Below the pieces are notes generated by a model, which was given only the letters and a program-made list of their open reading frames with translations, searched no databases and was not told the DNA's origin. 64,000 bases of DNA from Chryseobacterium indologenes (GTDB taxonomy: Bacteria; Bacteroidota; Bacteroidia; Flavobacteriales; Weeksellaceae), in NCBI GenBank assembly GCA_016025055.1, contig CP065590.1, positions 4,774,001-4,838,000 of the forward strand. The letters run 5' to 3'. Both the position numbers and the translations under genes were made by a program. Shown here piece after piece: positions 1-9,941 of the stretch (position 1 is the stretch's first letter; each line of letters begins with the position of its first letter).

Positions 1-123
1 ACTGATATACTCTACATGTTGGATTTTCAGAAGGAGAACGGGTATAACAACAGCCAAATTTCTCTGTATTTTAGAGTAAGCCGCAATTCCATAGCCAAAT
101 GGCGGAAAATTTTTGGATATTAG
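1..123 (+). CDS. C-terminal end of a transposase-like helix-turn-helix protein (partial)
   Basis: An open frame enters from the left edge and ends in TAG after 40 codons. The visible tail has a helix-turn-helix look: a QISLYF stretch, a turn at RVS, then the recognition-helix-like RNSIAKWRKIF. This form is common in small Bacteroidota HTH proteins and in the first ORF of IS3-like transposases. No partner transposase follows, so whether this was part of an insertion sequence cannot be told from here. Confidence 0.5.
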   Translation, partial: TDILYMLDFQKENGYNNSQISLYFRVSRNSIAKWRKIFGY

Positions 124-274
124 GTGGTTGAAAATAGCACAATAATGCTTTGATGGTAGGTTCTACAACATAAATAATTCCCATGCTACAAAGATTTGAA
201 ATTTAGCTGCAATTTGATTGACAGCCGGTTATTAAGGTTTGACATGTGGTCGTTTAAATCATAATACCTATTTG

Positions 275-300
275 ACCTCTTGTTTTACAAGAGGTTTTTT
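275..300 (+). terminator. Rho-independent terminator
   Basis: An 8-bp perfect stem (CCTCTTGT / ACAAGAGG) with a 3-nt loop is followed by six T. It lies 150 nt after the partial HTH gene and could end its transcript. Confidence 0.7.
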
Positions 301-319
301 ATGCATAATTATCCGGTAA

Positions 320-466
320 GCTCAATACAAAAATGGTCTCGGTAACTTAATTCTTAATGTCAATGATGGAGGAATCCATGCTATTAAAGACATCATTTTT
401 AGAGTCTATAATGAGGTTAAGATGAAAAATAATTCTTTTACAGTATATCATGGAACATACATATAA
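320..466 (+). pseudogene. Possible C-terminal fragment of an unknown protein
   Basis: A 48-codon frame, open after a TAA and ending in TAA, has no ATG near its start. It reads like the C-terminus of a real protein (contains NLILNVNDGGIHAIKDI and FTVYHGTYI). No family is recognised. It may be a relic left between the upstream HTH protein and the next gene. The rest of the 124-597 gap holds only a terminator and a promoter. Confidence 0.22.
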
Positions 467-548
467 AAAAGTACTATTCGTGAGATATTGTGAGACTTTA
501 GTGTATCATTGAGAGATTACTTATTCTTTAAAATTCTATAGTAGAAAG

Positions 549-556
549 TAGTTTTG
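549..556 (+). promoter_or_regulatory. Bacteroidota -7 promoter element
   Basis: TAGTTTTG matches TAnnTTTG exactly and sits 41 nt before the ATG of the secreted protein at 598. No clear -33 TTG is visible. Confidence 0.5.
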
Positions 557-597
557 TACAGGAAATACATCAATAACAAAAAAGCATTATATTATTT

Positions 598-1488
598 ATG
601 AAAAAAAAAATTATTTTCGGACTTGCACTCTCTTGTATGTGCCTGTTCCCAAAAGCCCAGGTCGGGGTAAATACAAATACACCCAATAGCACATTAGTGG
701 TTAATGGTTCCTTTGAAGCAGACTATAAGGAAATTAAGGTTAATAATTATTTAATGTCTGTTAATGACTTTTATCTTACATATAATGGTACGGGTGACTC
801 TAATTTTCAACTTCCGTCTATCCAAACCGCTAATAAAAGTTTTACAGGAAGAATTTACAAGATTAAAAACATTTCAACTTCTGCTATCGTGCTGGGGCCT
901 TCAGACGGGAATGCCTTAAGAGTGGATAATAACTTGGTGACCCAATTTAGAATTCCTGCAGGCAGTTATGTCGAGGTAGTGAATAATGCCAATGCGACCG
1001 GAGGAACCTGGGATCTTTCTTTTACCGGCATCTCAAAACCGAGTCAGCTAGAAGTATACGGCGCTCAATTAACTATTCCTCCACATGGGTCAGGGATACC
1101 GAATGTGCCAGACTGGACGGGTCATAGTAATACGAATTATGATTCAGGAACGGGAAGTGATCGTTGGTGGATTATAAGTAAGTCTTCCAGCGCTTATTCA
1201 TATAACAGTTCTTATAACAACGCCAGTAGAATGACCCTTGTCTATGAATATCAGGGAACTCCTTTTAACCTTCAGAATATGAATCCTATTATTACCTGTG
1301 GAAATAATTCCAGCTATCCCGATGTATTTATAGGTTCCTTTGTAAAATTGGCTAATAACGGAACGAATGGAAAAACCAGGTTGACAGTTTCAGTAGCAAG
1401 AGTAGATTTTATAGGAGACGATGGTTCTAATGCAAGTAACTGGACGGGAACGTTTCTGATGAATGTTCTACTAGCGCGTTCATTATAA
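598..1488 (+). CDS. Secreted protein of unknown function (QVGVNT-type N-terminus)
   Basis: A 296-residue protein with a clear signal peptide (MKKKIIFGLALSCMCLFPKA, cleavage likely before QVGVNT). The mature part opens with the QVGVNTNTP motif seen on many flavobacterial exported proteins, including the one at 26418 in this window, and is rich in N, S, T, G and Y with beta-strand-like alternation. No catalytic motif and no type IX C-terminal domain is obvious. It is probably cell-surface or extracellular. It is monocistronic, with its own promoter at 549-556 and terminator at 1588-1617. Function unknown. Confidence 0.8.
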   Translation: MKKKIIFGLALSCMCLFPKAQVGVNTNTPNSTLVVNGSFEADYKEIKVNNYLMSVNDFYLTYNGTGDSNFQLPSIQTANKSFTGRIYKIKNISTSAIVLGPSDGNALRVDNNLVTQFRIPAGSYVEVVNNANATGGTWDLSFTGISKPSQLEVYGAQLTIPPHGSGIPNVPDWTGHSNTNYDSGTGSDRWWIISKSSSAYSYNSSYNNASRMTLVYEYQGTPFNLQNMNPIITCGNNSSYPDVFIGSFVKLANNGTNGKTRLTVSVARVDFIGDDGSNASNWTGTFLMNVLLARSL

Positions 1489-1587
1489 ATTTAAATGGTA
1501 AATCTAAGATTCTAAAAACACTATAAAGAGATTTTGTAACATATTTAAAATAACACATATTGTTTTGTTCAATAATTATTTTGCTAT

Positions 1588-1617
1588 AAAGCCCGTTACT
1601 TTTAACTGGCTTTTTTG
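1588..1617 (+). terminator. Rho-independent terminator
   Basis: Imperfect hairpin AAGCC..GTTA-loop-TAAC..GGCTT followed by a T run, 100 nt after the secreted protein gene. Confidence 0.6.
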
Positions 1618-1876
1618 TGAAAAAATACTTGGCAGTATGATTGACTTTCAGAAACAATTATTTATTCTTTGAGTCAACAGATGTAATGTACTCACTCTCT
1701 GATCATAAGTAATAATAGATGATAAAATTATGGTAAACATATTAAAAGATAAGAAACTATGAAAATTGGTGTACAAGTTGGTATTAGAATATTTGTGTTA
1801 ACAGATATGAATTTCTACAATTTACTAATGGATTATAGAACAATTTGTAATTTTAAAATAGATCTTATTTGAAACG
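1618..1876. other. AT-rich intergenic region with a 37-codon ORF
   Basis: Most of this stretch shows nothing. A small frame from ATG 1759 to TGA 1872 (37 codons, begins MKIGVQVGIRIFVL) ends four bases before the regulator gene at 1877. It could be a leader peptide coupled to it or chance. No family is recognised. Confidence 0.2.
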
Positions 1877-3376
1877 ATGAAAACATTTTTATTTATTTTG
1901 TTTTTGCCAATTTTTGTTTCTTCTCAAAACTTCCTTAAGCAGAATATTGACAGCAGAATCAAGCAAATTAATGATGAAAAATTTCAGAATACTTATGGTG
2001 ATGATAAAGTGCTTGCCATATGTCAGGAGCTGTATGATCTGTCAAAGGAAGATGACAACAAGATGGGAATGTTAATAGCAATAAGCAAGCGTGCACAGAT
2101 TTTTGTCAACAGATCAGACAATAATGCGTGCCTGAAACTCATGCCTGAAGCCTTATCCCTTTCTGAATCTCTTAACGACTATTATTACAAAACAGCCTTG
2201 TATGAATCTAAGGGGACAGCCTTAACGATGGCCGCTGATTATGATAATGCCAGAAAAAGTTTTAGTAATGCGCTGGCAGCAAGTAATTCTATAAAGGATA
2301 AGGATCAGTTACATTTTAAAAAAAGCTCAGTATACCTTTTTTTAGTGGATTATTGCCATTATGCATTTGAAGCCAGTAAAAACAAAATCTATAAGGATTC
2401 CATGACTTATTTCGCTAAAAATGCCTATAGTGAGGCAATAAAGATTTCAGATAAGTATAGGTCAAAAAATAAACGCATTGGTCAATCTTTAAGGATAATG
2501 GGGTCTATTGCTGCCTTTAATAATAAATTGGCAGACGCTGAGAAATACCTTGATCAGGCAGAGCAAATCATCCTTAAAGAAAATGATCAAAACTCTATTT
2601 TTGCTTTATATATGGAACGAGGAAGGATGGAGATCGATCATAAAAAGGATCCGCAAAAAGCTTTGGAATACTATAATAAAGGATTAGTCATTGCAAAGCA
2701 GCTTAATCGTCCACGATTTTATCTTCCTATTTATGAATTTATGGCAGATTATTACCAAAAAACCAAAAATCCTGATATGGAGCTTTACTATGTAAAAAAA
2801 AATAAAAGATTAAATGACAGCCTAGTTATTATTAATCAATCAGCACTCTTAAGTCAAAATAGGATCAGTAAAAAAGAGGCTTTGGAAGAATATAAGGAAA
2901 TACATACCAACACAAAAAAAATACTCCTTATCGGCGTGATGGTCATTATCATTTTTACAGGTTTTCTTATGTATTATGTAAAGAAAAGAAAAAAGACACC
3001 TCCTGTTTTATTTCGCGAGAAGTCTGAAAATGGCTCTGCCAATAAAAATATGGATGAAACACTACAAAAAAATCTTCCGGACCAGTCACAAATCTCTACT
3101 CTTTTTGAATCGGCAAAAACCAACGATAAAAATTTCCTGATAACCTTTCAACAAACCTTCCCGGAATTGTACCAAAAGCTTCTTAAGTTGAACACAGAAC
3201 TAACACCCAATGATATAGAATTATGTGCTTTTCTAAAACTCAATATTCAGACAAAGGAGATTGCCCTTTATAAAAAATCTTCGATAGGATCAGTAGATAA
3301 TCGTAAATACAGATTGCGTAAGAAGTTGAATCTTACTTCGGAAACCAATTTATATATATGGATTAATGAATTGTAA
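1877..3376 (+). CDS. Membrane-anchored TPR protein with C-terminal LuxR-like HTH
   Basis: A 499-residue one-component regulator of a type common in Flavobacteriia. Signal peptide at 1-16 (cleaved after VSS or similar), helical TPR-like repeats from about 40 to 340 (for example LADAEKYLDQAEQIIL and PQKALEYYNKGLVIAK), one transmembrane helix around 348-367 (ILLIGVMVIIIFTGFLMYYV), a K-rich cytoplasmic linker, and a C-terminal winged/HTH segment from about 435 (LTPNDIELCAFLKLNIQTKE, then VDNRKYRLRKKL). The layout puts the TPR sensor in the periplasm and the DNA-binding end in the cytoplasm. Target genes are unknown. The NRPS gene follows 340 nt downstream and is a candidate only by position. Confidence 0.85.
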   Translation: MKTFLFILFLPIFVSSQNFLKQNIDSRIKQINDEKFQNTYGDDKVLAICQELYDLSKEDDNKMGMLIAISKRAQIFVNRSDNNACLKLMPEALSLSESLNDYYYKTALYESKGTALTMAADYDNARKSFSNALAASNSIKDKDQLHFKKSSVYLFLVDYCHYAFEASKNKIYKDSMTYFAKNAYSEAIKISDKYRSKNKRIGQSLRIMGSIAAFNNKLADAEKYLDQAEQIILKENDQNSIFALYMERGRMEIDHKKDPQKALEYYNKGLVIAKQLNRPRFYLPIYEFMADYYQKTKNPDMELYYVKKNKRLNDSLVIINQSALLSQNRISKKEALEEYKEIHTNTKKILLIGVMVIIIFTGFLMYYVKKRKKTPPVLFREKSENGSANKNMDETLQKNLPDQSQISTLFESAKTNDKNFLITFQQTFPELYQKLLKLNTELTPNDIELCAFLKLNIQTKEIALYKKSSIGSVDNRKYRLRKKLNLTSETNLYIWINEL

Positions 3377-3718
3377 TAAAATCATTCTATCAATTCAAGG
3401 ATCAGCTTTTTATAAAAAGACTGAATCATCATGACACCTGTTACAAAAATATAACCTGTCTCTCAATACAACTATCCACAGATAATAACATTCACATATA
3501 GCGCCCCTTGAAAGGTGTGTCTAAAACGGTCAAAAACTATAAAAGGTTTAAAGGACAATCATGCAATAACTCGTAATTAATTCAAATTAAAGTGATTTAT
3601 TTCAATCATATGAAAGTTAAAATAATTGCATCTGAACCCATCCTATAAATTAAATAGTTACTTATCACATGAAAAAACAATTTATAGAAGTAAAATTTTT
3701 AAAATCATAACACAAATC
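3377..3718. other. Intergenic region before the NRPS gene
   Basis: AT-rich with no recognisable terminator, and no clean TAnnTTTG promoter found. The upstream in-frame TTG at 3626 would lengthen the NRPS by 31 residues, but those residues do not belong to the adenylation fold. Confidence 0.3.
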
Positions 3719-6700
3719 ATGAATTCCATTAAAAACAACCCCCACTTTAATAATTACCAAATTGATCTGCATATCAGTAATCAATTTGAAAAAATTGTTG
3801 ATACTATTCCCAATGACATTGCGCTTATTTATGAAGATCAACATCTGAGTTATGAAATGCTGAACAAAAAGAGTAATCAGCTCGCCCGGCAAATCAGGAA
3901 AGAATATCTATTGAAAACCGGGCAGGAACTTACTCCGGATACAATGATAGCACTCTATCTTGACAGAAGCTTAGAGATGATAATTTCGATATTGGCCGTA
4001 TTGAAAGCCGGAGCTGCATATGTACCTATAGATTTGTCTTATCCACAACAAAGAGTGGACCATATCCTGACGGATACCCGTGCAGAGATAATACTTTGTC
4101 AGCAAAACGATAAACAAATAGAGTTTCCTGCAGGAAAAATAATGTTTGTTGACTTACAAGAGAAATTTTATTTATCTGAAGACGCTTCAAACCTACTAAA
4201 GCATAGTCAGCCTCACGATCTTGCCTACGTAATTTATACGTCCGGAAGTTCAGGAAAACCGAAAGGGGTAATGGTAGAACATCAACAGGTGGTTTCATTT
4301 TCAAAAGGGAATAATTTCATTGATTATGAAAAGGTTCAAATGGTAGCAGGTATTTCTAATTATGCTTTTGACGGTAGTGTATTCGATATTTTTCTTCCTT
4401 TGTTAAATGGCAAACAGCTCGTTTTATTTGATCGCCACTGTCTTTTTGATCTAGAGCTTTTCAGCAGTCAATTTATAAGATACAATATAGATACGGTGTT
4501 TTTAACAACTGCATTATTTAATTCGGCAGTAATCAATAATTTGGAATGTCTGAAAGTTTTAAAACAGCTATTATTTGGAGGGGAAGCAGTTAATATAACA
4601 ATTGTTAATACATTCAAATCTTTATTCAAAGAGACTGATTTGATCCATGTTTACGGGCCTACGGAAACTATAGTATATACGAGTTATTGTAACTTAACAG
4701 ACTATAATACTACTAGTATAGTCCCTATAGGAACTGCTCTGGCAGACAAAGAACTATATGTGTTAAATGATATGCTAGAGCCGGTTGCATATGGAGAAAT
4801 AGGAGAATTATATATCGGAGGAGCTGGATTGGCAAGGGGATATATGAATAACGAGTATTTAACGAAAGAAAAATTCATAGAACTGTCTCTAGTTTGCGGA
4901 GAATCAGATGCGGTAGCTTCCGTTCGGCTATACAAGACTGGTGATCTTGTGAAAAGGCTTCCAGATGAAAACTTAGAATTTATTGGAAGAAATGATGAGC
5001 AAGTGAAGATCAGAGGGTTCCGAATAGAATTATCAGAGATCGAGCAGACGCTTCAGCAGATTCCCGGGATAAAGGATTGTAAGGTTTTAGTAAAAGAAAG
5101 ATGCACTGACTCAGGATTACATAAAAATATTGTTGCCTACTATATTTTGGATCAGAATAACACTGCGGGAAACGATAATATGGTGCTTGACAGTTGGGAA
5201 GATCTTTATGACTCTTCGGTTTATGATAAAACGAGCGGAGAAGTTGAAATGGGCTCCGATTTCTCAGGATGGAATAGCTACATAACGGGACAGCCGATTC
5301 CTTTACCAGAAATGGAAGCATGGAGAGAGAATATACTCTCAATAATTCTGCGTTTAAATCCTATCAATGTGTTGGAAATTGGAGTAGGTTCAGGTCTATT
5401 CATGTATCCATTGTTAAAAAAAGTTAAAACTTTTACCGGCATCGACCTCTCCAATGCTGTTATTAAAAGGCATTTGGAATTTCTAAAAGACACGAATGAT
5501 TTTATTAGACTCTACCATTTAAAAGCGCATGAAATTGACCAATTACCTGATAACAAAACTTATGATACGATTATCATTAATTCAGTAGCACAGCATTTTC
5601 CAAATATTGATTATTTTGAAGAGGTTTTGCAGAAGTCTTTAGATCAACTGTCCTCCAATGGTTCATTATTTATTGGAGATATAAGCAATTATGATGTACA
5701 TAAAGAAATGATAAGGGAAAAACTTACTTACAACAAGGTAACCTATGTTGAAGAAGATCTAAGAAAGCTCTTACTAAAAGAAACTCATCTCTTAATTAGC
5801 CCTAGGTATTTTAATTCTGTACAAGAAAAATACAAAAATATAAAAATCAAGGTTTTAAAAAGAGAAACCACTTATACCAATGAATTAAGCAAATATCGAT
5901 ATGATGTAGTCATTACAAAGGAGAAGGAGGCTGTTATTAGAAAACCGATGAGCCACTATATTGCGAAGCATAATACAGATCTATATAATATTCCATTTCT
6001 TAATCAGCTTACTAAAGATGGCATCATCCAGCAACTCTCAAAAGAGTTACCTGAATATATGATTCCTAACAGTTATATTGTTTTAGAATCGTTTCCTTTA
6101 ACAGCTAATGGTAAATTGGATAAAATACAACTGCCCGAGCCAGACCTAAATCATTCAGATGAATATATACCTCCTACAACAGATATGGAAAAAAGTATTT
6201 GCAGGATTTGGCAGGAAGTATTAGGAGTTAATAATATAGGAATTTCGGATGACTTCTTTAAATTAGGCGGAAATTCTATACTAGCTATTAGAACTTCACA
6301 TAGGATGAGTCATGCTTTACGTATAGAATTAAAAGCGGCTGATATTTTCAAATACCGAACAGTTTCTCAGTTATTATCTAATAAATCTAACCATAGCCGA
6401 GATATTATATCACGATATCCTTACAATCAGGCACCCCTATCGCTAACTCAAGAAGGGCTCTGGCTTGTTGAAGAGTTTGAAGGAGGGACGAATGCTTATC
6501 ATGTGCCTGCAGTCTATGAACTTACTGCAGATACAGATCCTGAAGGAATTAAATATGCGCTCCGTCAGATTGTTGCTAGACATGAAATACTAAGAAGTAC
6601 AATACAAGGAGACACTAAACGAGCTTTTCAGACAGTGCATCAAGAACCTCTTATGATTAAAGAGATCATGCTATCTTCTAAGAAAGAGATGAGATCGATT

Positions 6701-7750
6701 CTTATGGAAGATATCAATAAACCTTTTAATTTGCGAAAGGAATATCCATTACGTGCTACACTTTACAAAGTACCTTCATCTGGGAGTGAACAATACACAA
6801 CAATTCTCTTGATTAATATGCATCACATCGTTACCGACGGTTGGTCTGTTCAAATTTTTTACAAGGAGCTTTTTGCATATTACAACGCCTATAAAGAGAA
6901 TAACACCAACTTCAGTTTCCCGGAATTAGATATTCAATATAAGGACTATGCGATCTGGCAAAGACAACAACTTACTGGAGAAAAGCTGGACGATCATGTA
7001 AACTACTGGAGGGAAAGACTTTCTGGCTACCAAGTCTTGGCATTTCCTACAGATTTCCCCAGACCGAACCGTAAAGATTATACAGGTTCTAGTGAGCCAT
7101 TCACCCTAACAAAAGAAATCAGTAACAGAATTAGAGACTTAGCCAGGAAGTACGGCACCACTGTGCATAGTATAATGTTAGCCAGTGTCAATATCTTACT
7201 TAGCAAGTATACAGGACAGGATGATATTGTATTGGGAGGACATATATCTAATCGCCAGCACAGTCAGACTCAGGACCTAATTGGTTTTTTTGTAAATCTG
7301 CAAGTTAACAGGACCAAGTTAAGGAAGGGGCAAAGTTACGAGGAACTTATTCAGGAAGTTCATCAACAACAGATAAAAGTACAGGACTATCAAAATCTTC
7401 CGTTTGAAAGATTAGTGGAAGAACTTGAAATAGACCTAGATTTTTCAAAACCCATTATTTTCCAAATAGTATTTGTTGTGCAAAATTTCGATATATGTGC
7501 ACCAGAGGAATACAATAGTTTTTTACCTCCATTCAAAGAAATTCCTCCATATGAAAAGGAAGAATTCGATATAACCATTCTCGTTAATGACAATAAAGAA
7601 GAGATCTCCGGAAAATTCAGATTTGCAACGGCCTTGTTCAAAGTACAAACAATAGTAACTTTAATTGAGAATTATATGAAACTCATTGATATACTTACCT
7701 TAAATCCCCAAAGAATATATGATGAAATAAGTTTAGCAAAACTAAAATAA
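3719..7750 (+). CDS. Orphan non-ribosomal peptide synthetase module, A(MT)-T-C
   Basis: A 1343-residue synthetase counted from ATG 3719; a TTG at 3626 would add 31 residues unlike the family. Adenylation domain: A2 LKAGAAYVPID, A3 YTSGSSGKPKGV (about 173), A4 FDGSVFDIF, A5 VYGPTE (about 310), A7 TGD, A8 KIRGFRIELSEIE (about 430). Between A8 and A10 (LTANGKLDK, about 795) sits a methyltransferase domain with SAM motif LEIGVGSG (about 552), as in modules that N-methylate the loaded residue. Next comes a carrier with DDFFKLGGNSI (Ser for phosphopantetheine, about 852) and a complete-looking condensation domain (MHHIVTDGWS about 1034, then IGFFVNLQVNR). There is no thioesterase, second module or phosphopantetheinyl transferase nearby, so the product depends on partners elsewhere or the gene is a remnant. 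Substrate specificity was not called. Confidence 0.9.
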   Translation: MNSIKNNPHFNNYQIDLHISNQFEKIVDTIPNDIALIYEDQHLSYEMLNKKSNQLARQIRKEYLLKTGQELTPDTMIALYLDRSLEMIISILAVLKAGAAYVPIDLSYPQQRVDHILTDTRAEIILCQQNDKQIEFPAGKIMFVDLQEKFYLSEDASNLLKHSQPHDLAYVIYTSGSSGKPKGVMVEHQQVVSFSKGNNFIDYEKVQMVAGISNYAFDGSVFDIFLPLLNGKQLVLFDRHCLFDLELFSSQFIRYNIDTVFLTTALFNSAVINNLECLKVLKQLLFGGEAVNITIVNTFKSLFKETDLIHVYGPTETIVYTSYCNLTDYNTTSIVPIGTALADKELYVLNDMLEPVAYGEIGELYIGGAGLARGYMNNEYLTKEKFIELSLVCGESDAVASVRLYKTGDLVKRLPDENLEFIGRNDEQVKIRGFRIELSEIEQTLQQIPGIKDCKVLVKERCTDSGLHKNIVAYYILDQNNTAGNDNMVLDSWEDLYDSSVYDKTSGEVEMGSDFSGWNSYITGQPIPLPEMEAWRENILSIILRLNPINVLEIGVGSGLFMYPLLKKVKTFTGIDLSNAVIKRHLEFLKDTNDFIRLYHLKAHEIDQLPDNKTYDTIIINSVAQHFPNIDYFEEVLQKSLDQLSSNGSLFIGDISNYDVHKEMIREKLTYNKVTYVEEDLRKLLLKETHLLISPRYFNSVQEKYKNIKIKVLKRETTYTNELSKYRYDVVITKEKEAVIRKPMSHYIAKHNTDLYNIPFLNQLTKDGIIQQLSKELPEYMIPNSYIVLESFPLTANGKLDKIQLPEPDLNHSDEYIPPTTDMEKSICRIWQEVLGVNNIGISDDFFKLGGNSILAIRTSHRMSHALRIELKAADIFKYRTVSQLLSNKSNHSRDIISRYPYNQAPLSLTQEGLWLVEEFEGGTNAYHVPAVYELTADTDPEGIKYALRQIVARHEILRSTIQGDTKRAFQTVHQEPLMIKEIMLSSKKEMRSILMEDINKPFNLRKEYPLRATLYKVPSSGSEQYTTILLINMHHIVTDGWSVQIFYKELFAYYNAYKENNTNFSFPELDIQYKDYAIWQRQQLTGEKLDDHVNYWRERLSGYQVLAFPTDFPRPNRKDYTGSSEPFTLTKEISNRIRDLARKYGTTVHSIMLASVNILLSKYTGQDDIVLGGHISNRQHSQTQDLIGFFVNLQVNRTKLRKGQSYEELIQEVHQQQIKVQDYQNLPFERLVEELEIDLDFSKPIIFQIVFVVQNFDICAPEEYNSFLPPFKEIPPYEKEEFDITILVNDNKEEISGKFRFATALFKVQTIVTLIENYMKLIDILTLNPQRIYDEISLAKLK

Positions 7751-7768
7751 ATGTAATGAACCTTAACC

Positions 7769-7880
7769 CGCCCGGCAAATCAGGAAAGAATATCTGTTGA
7801 AAACCGGGCTGGAACTTACTCATGATATAATGATAGAAGTTTATCCTGACAGAAGTTTAGAGATGATAATTTTGGATACG
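7769..7880 (+). pseudogene. Relic copy of the NRPS adenylation domain start
   Basis: About 106 bp just after the NRPS stop match 3882-3988 inside the NRPS adenylation domain, roughly 85-90% identical by eye. The relic still encodes RQIRKEYLLKTG and PDRSLEMII in one frame, then loses similarity and reaches a stop. It has no start codon. This is what remains of a second synthetase gene or module, or of a partial duplication. Confidence 0.75.
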
Positions 7881-8106
7881 CGCCTGAATAAGTTCTTTTA
7901 TCTGTAAGAATATTCCGGTATAAGTAAGCTTAACATTATATTTCACAAAAAAGATGAAATCCAAACTCATTTTCTAATGATTGAATGCTTCGGGTTATAG
8001 CCGATTGAATGATATTCATTTCAGAGACTGTAATCAGAAATGTAACTCTTTAGCTAGAGCAAGAAGATATTTTAACTGACATAAACCAGTAATACCATTT
8101 AAGAAA

Positions 8107-9000
8107 ATGCAAAAGAAAAATATATATTATATACTGCTTATTATAGGTACAGCGTTCTGGGGCATCTCTTTCCCAGTTACAAAGAATGCGATAACAAGCT
8201 CAAAACCAGCTTTATTCTTATCCTATAGATTCCTGATGGCAACGGTTGCTTTAGCAATTTCTTTTTCAAAATATTTAAAATTAATCAATCTGAACACCTT
8301 AAAAGCAAGCTCTAAACTCGCTATTCCGTTAATGCTGGGTGTCGTCTTTCAAACTTTAGGTTTAAAATATATTGAAGCATCACAATGTACGTTTATAGCG
8401 GGTTTAGGTGTAGTTGTAGTACCCGTTATGAAATGGATATTTTACAAAATAAGAATTCCAAGTAAAATTTGGACAACCTCACTAATAGCATTAACAGGCT
8501 TATGTATTATTGCATTGACGAATGATTTAAAAATCAACAAAGGTTCAATGTATACAATGCTTGGGACATTGGGTTTTAGCTTATACCTGATACAAGTAGA
8601 AAGAGAAAATAAAAATATTGATATTGCAGGAACAATAATACCCATGTTTGCAATCTGTTCATTATTATCCTTCTGTTATACCGGTACGGAAGTTATTAAA
8701 AATTGGTTTCCAACAGATAGAAACTTCTGGTTCTCAGTAATATTTTGTGCTCTGTTCTCAACCACATATATGTATACTGTTTCTATGTTAGCACAAAAAT
8801 ATATCAACGCTGAGAAAGTTGCAATCATATATTTATTTGAACCGATTTTTGGAACTATTGCATCCTACTTTATTCTTGATGAACTTATTACAATACGCTT
8901 ATTATTGGGTGGAGCCTTTATCATGTTAGCAACATTTTATTCAGAAATTACTTTAATAAAAAATTCCGTCAGGGCTAAAGATTTTAGTGAATTTAATTAA
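8107..9000 (+). CDS. EamA/DMT-family transporter
   Basis: A 297-residue, very hydrophobic inner-membrane protein with about ten predicted helices in two EamA repeats. The first repeat opens with IGTAFWGISFPVTKNAI (typical WG.SFP signature) and the second ends with the LFEPIFGTIASYFILDE motif of the family. DMT proteins export or exchange small metabolites and amino acids. Lying 350 nt after the NRPS on the same strand, it could export the peptide product, but that is a positional guess. Codon use and AT content resemble the NRPS neighbourhood. Confidence 0.88.
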   Translation: MQKKNIYYILLIIGTAFWGISFPVTKNAITSSKPALFLSYRFLMATVALAISFSKYLKLINLNTLKASSKLAIPLMLGVVFQTLGLKYIEASQCTFIAGLGVVVVPVMKWIFYKIRIPSKIWTTSLIALTGLCIIALTNDLKINKGSMYTMLGTLGFSLYLIQVERENKNIDIAGTIIPMFAICSLLSFCYTGTEVIKNWFPTDRNFWFSVIFCALFSTTYMYTVSMLAQKYINAEKVAIIYLFEPIFGTIASYFILDELITIRLLLGGAFIMLATFYSEITLIKNSVRAKDFSEFN

Positions 9001-9267
9001 TGGTACTCATCCTCATGTTTTTTACAACCGCTCTTCAACCATGAGCAATCATAGACCGGCTATGCCAGCTCCAGCTTTTTATTTGAAGTCTGAATTTAGA
9101 TGAAAAACAAACCATAGTAATACAGATATATGCAACGGCAACAGTAATGCAACTGTTCTGAAAGCACCCTTTCTAAGCGATCAATACATACCACAAAACA
9201 TCATATTATCTCCTTGTGGTCCTATACTTGCAGTGTGTACCATTATCAACCACAAAAATATATTGTT

Positions 9268-9804
9268 ATGGAAACTAAAAAATCCACCAGAAAAAGGACA
9301 ACTACAACATCATCAAACAGCAAGGTTTCTTCCAAAAAAGTAACACCTAAAACACCGGCAAAGAAAGATGCTGCCAAAGACTTGAAGGATCTCTTCGAAG
9401 ATTCTTTAAAGGATATTTACTGGGCAGAAAAGGCATTGGTTAAAGCATTACCGGTAATGATGAAAAATGCCACGGATAAAAAACTGAAGGATGCTATTGA
9501 GAAGCATCTTGAGGAAACCAAAGGGCATGTTCAGAGACTTGAGGATTGTTTTAAAGCCATTGGTAAAAAACCACAAGCAAAAAAATGTGATGCCATGCAG
9601 GGATTGCTGGATGAAGGAAAAAGCATTATAAAAGAAACTAAAGCAGGTTCAGTAAGAGATGCCGGAATTATTGCTGCATCGCAAAAAGTAGAGCATTATG
9701 AAATAGCTACTTACGGGACTTTAGCTGCATTTGCGAAAGTGCTGAAGGAAAAACAATGTCTCAAAAACTTCCTTGACACACTCAGCGAAGAGAAAAAAAT
9801 GTGA
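9268..9804 (+). CDS. YciE/YciF-type ferritin-like DUF892 protein, C-terminus frameshifted
   Basis: Stress-associated ferritin-like four-helix protein. The start chosen is ATG 9268 (METKKSTRKRTTTT); the frame is open upstream but those residues are not family-like. A lysine/threonine/alanine-rich tail of about 40 residues precedes the DUF892 domain (LKDLFEDSLKDIYWAEKALV, then HLEETKGHVQRLE with E and H ligand candidates, then VEHYEIATYGTL). The frame stops early after LSEEKKM. Removing one A from the run 9793-9799 continues it as LSEEKKCDSLLTKVADTTLNSKAK to a stop at 9856, the normal family ending. A terminator follows directly. Such proteins are induced by osmotic or oxidative stress; here it fronts a stress-type cluster. 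Confidence 0.87.
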   Translation: METKKSTRKRTTTTSSNSKVSSKKVTPKTPAKKDAAKDLKDLFEDSLKDIYWAEKALVKALPVMMKNATDKKLKDAIEKHLEETKGHVQRLEDCFKAIGKKPQAKKCDAMQGLLDEGKSIIKETKAGSVRDAGIIAASQKVEHYEIATYGTLAAFAKVLKEKQCLKNFLDTLSEEKKM

Positions 9805-9866
9805 CAGTCTTCTCACCAAAGTGGCTGATACTACCCTCAACAGCAAAGCAAAATAATACATGATGG

Positions 9867-9892
9867 TAAAAAGAGGCTTAGGCCTCTTTTTA
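9867..9892 (+). terminator. Rho-independent terminator
   Basis: Nine-bp stem AAAAGAGGC / GCCTCTTTT with a 4-nt loop and T tail, eleven bases after the repaired DUF892 stop at 9856. This supports the longer reading frame. Confidence 0.8.
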
Positions 9893-9941
9893 CGTCTTTA
9901 GCCTAAAGTATTATTGTACTCTATATAAGAATAAATAAATT

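Noticed and set aside
3626..3718. TTG start extending the NRPS by 31 residues
   Set aside because: Added residues are not part of the adenylation fold; ATG 3719 is preferred.
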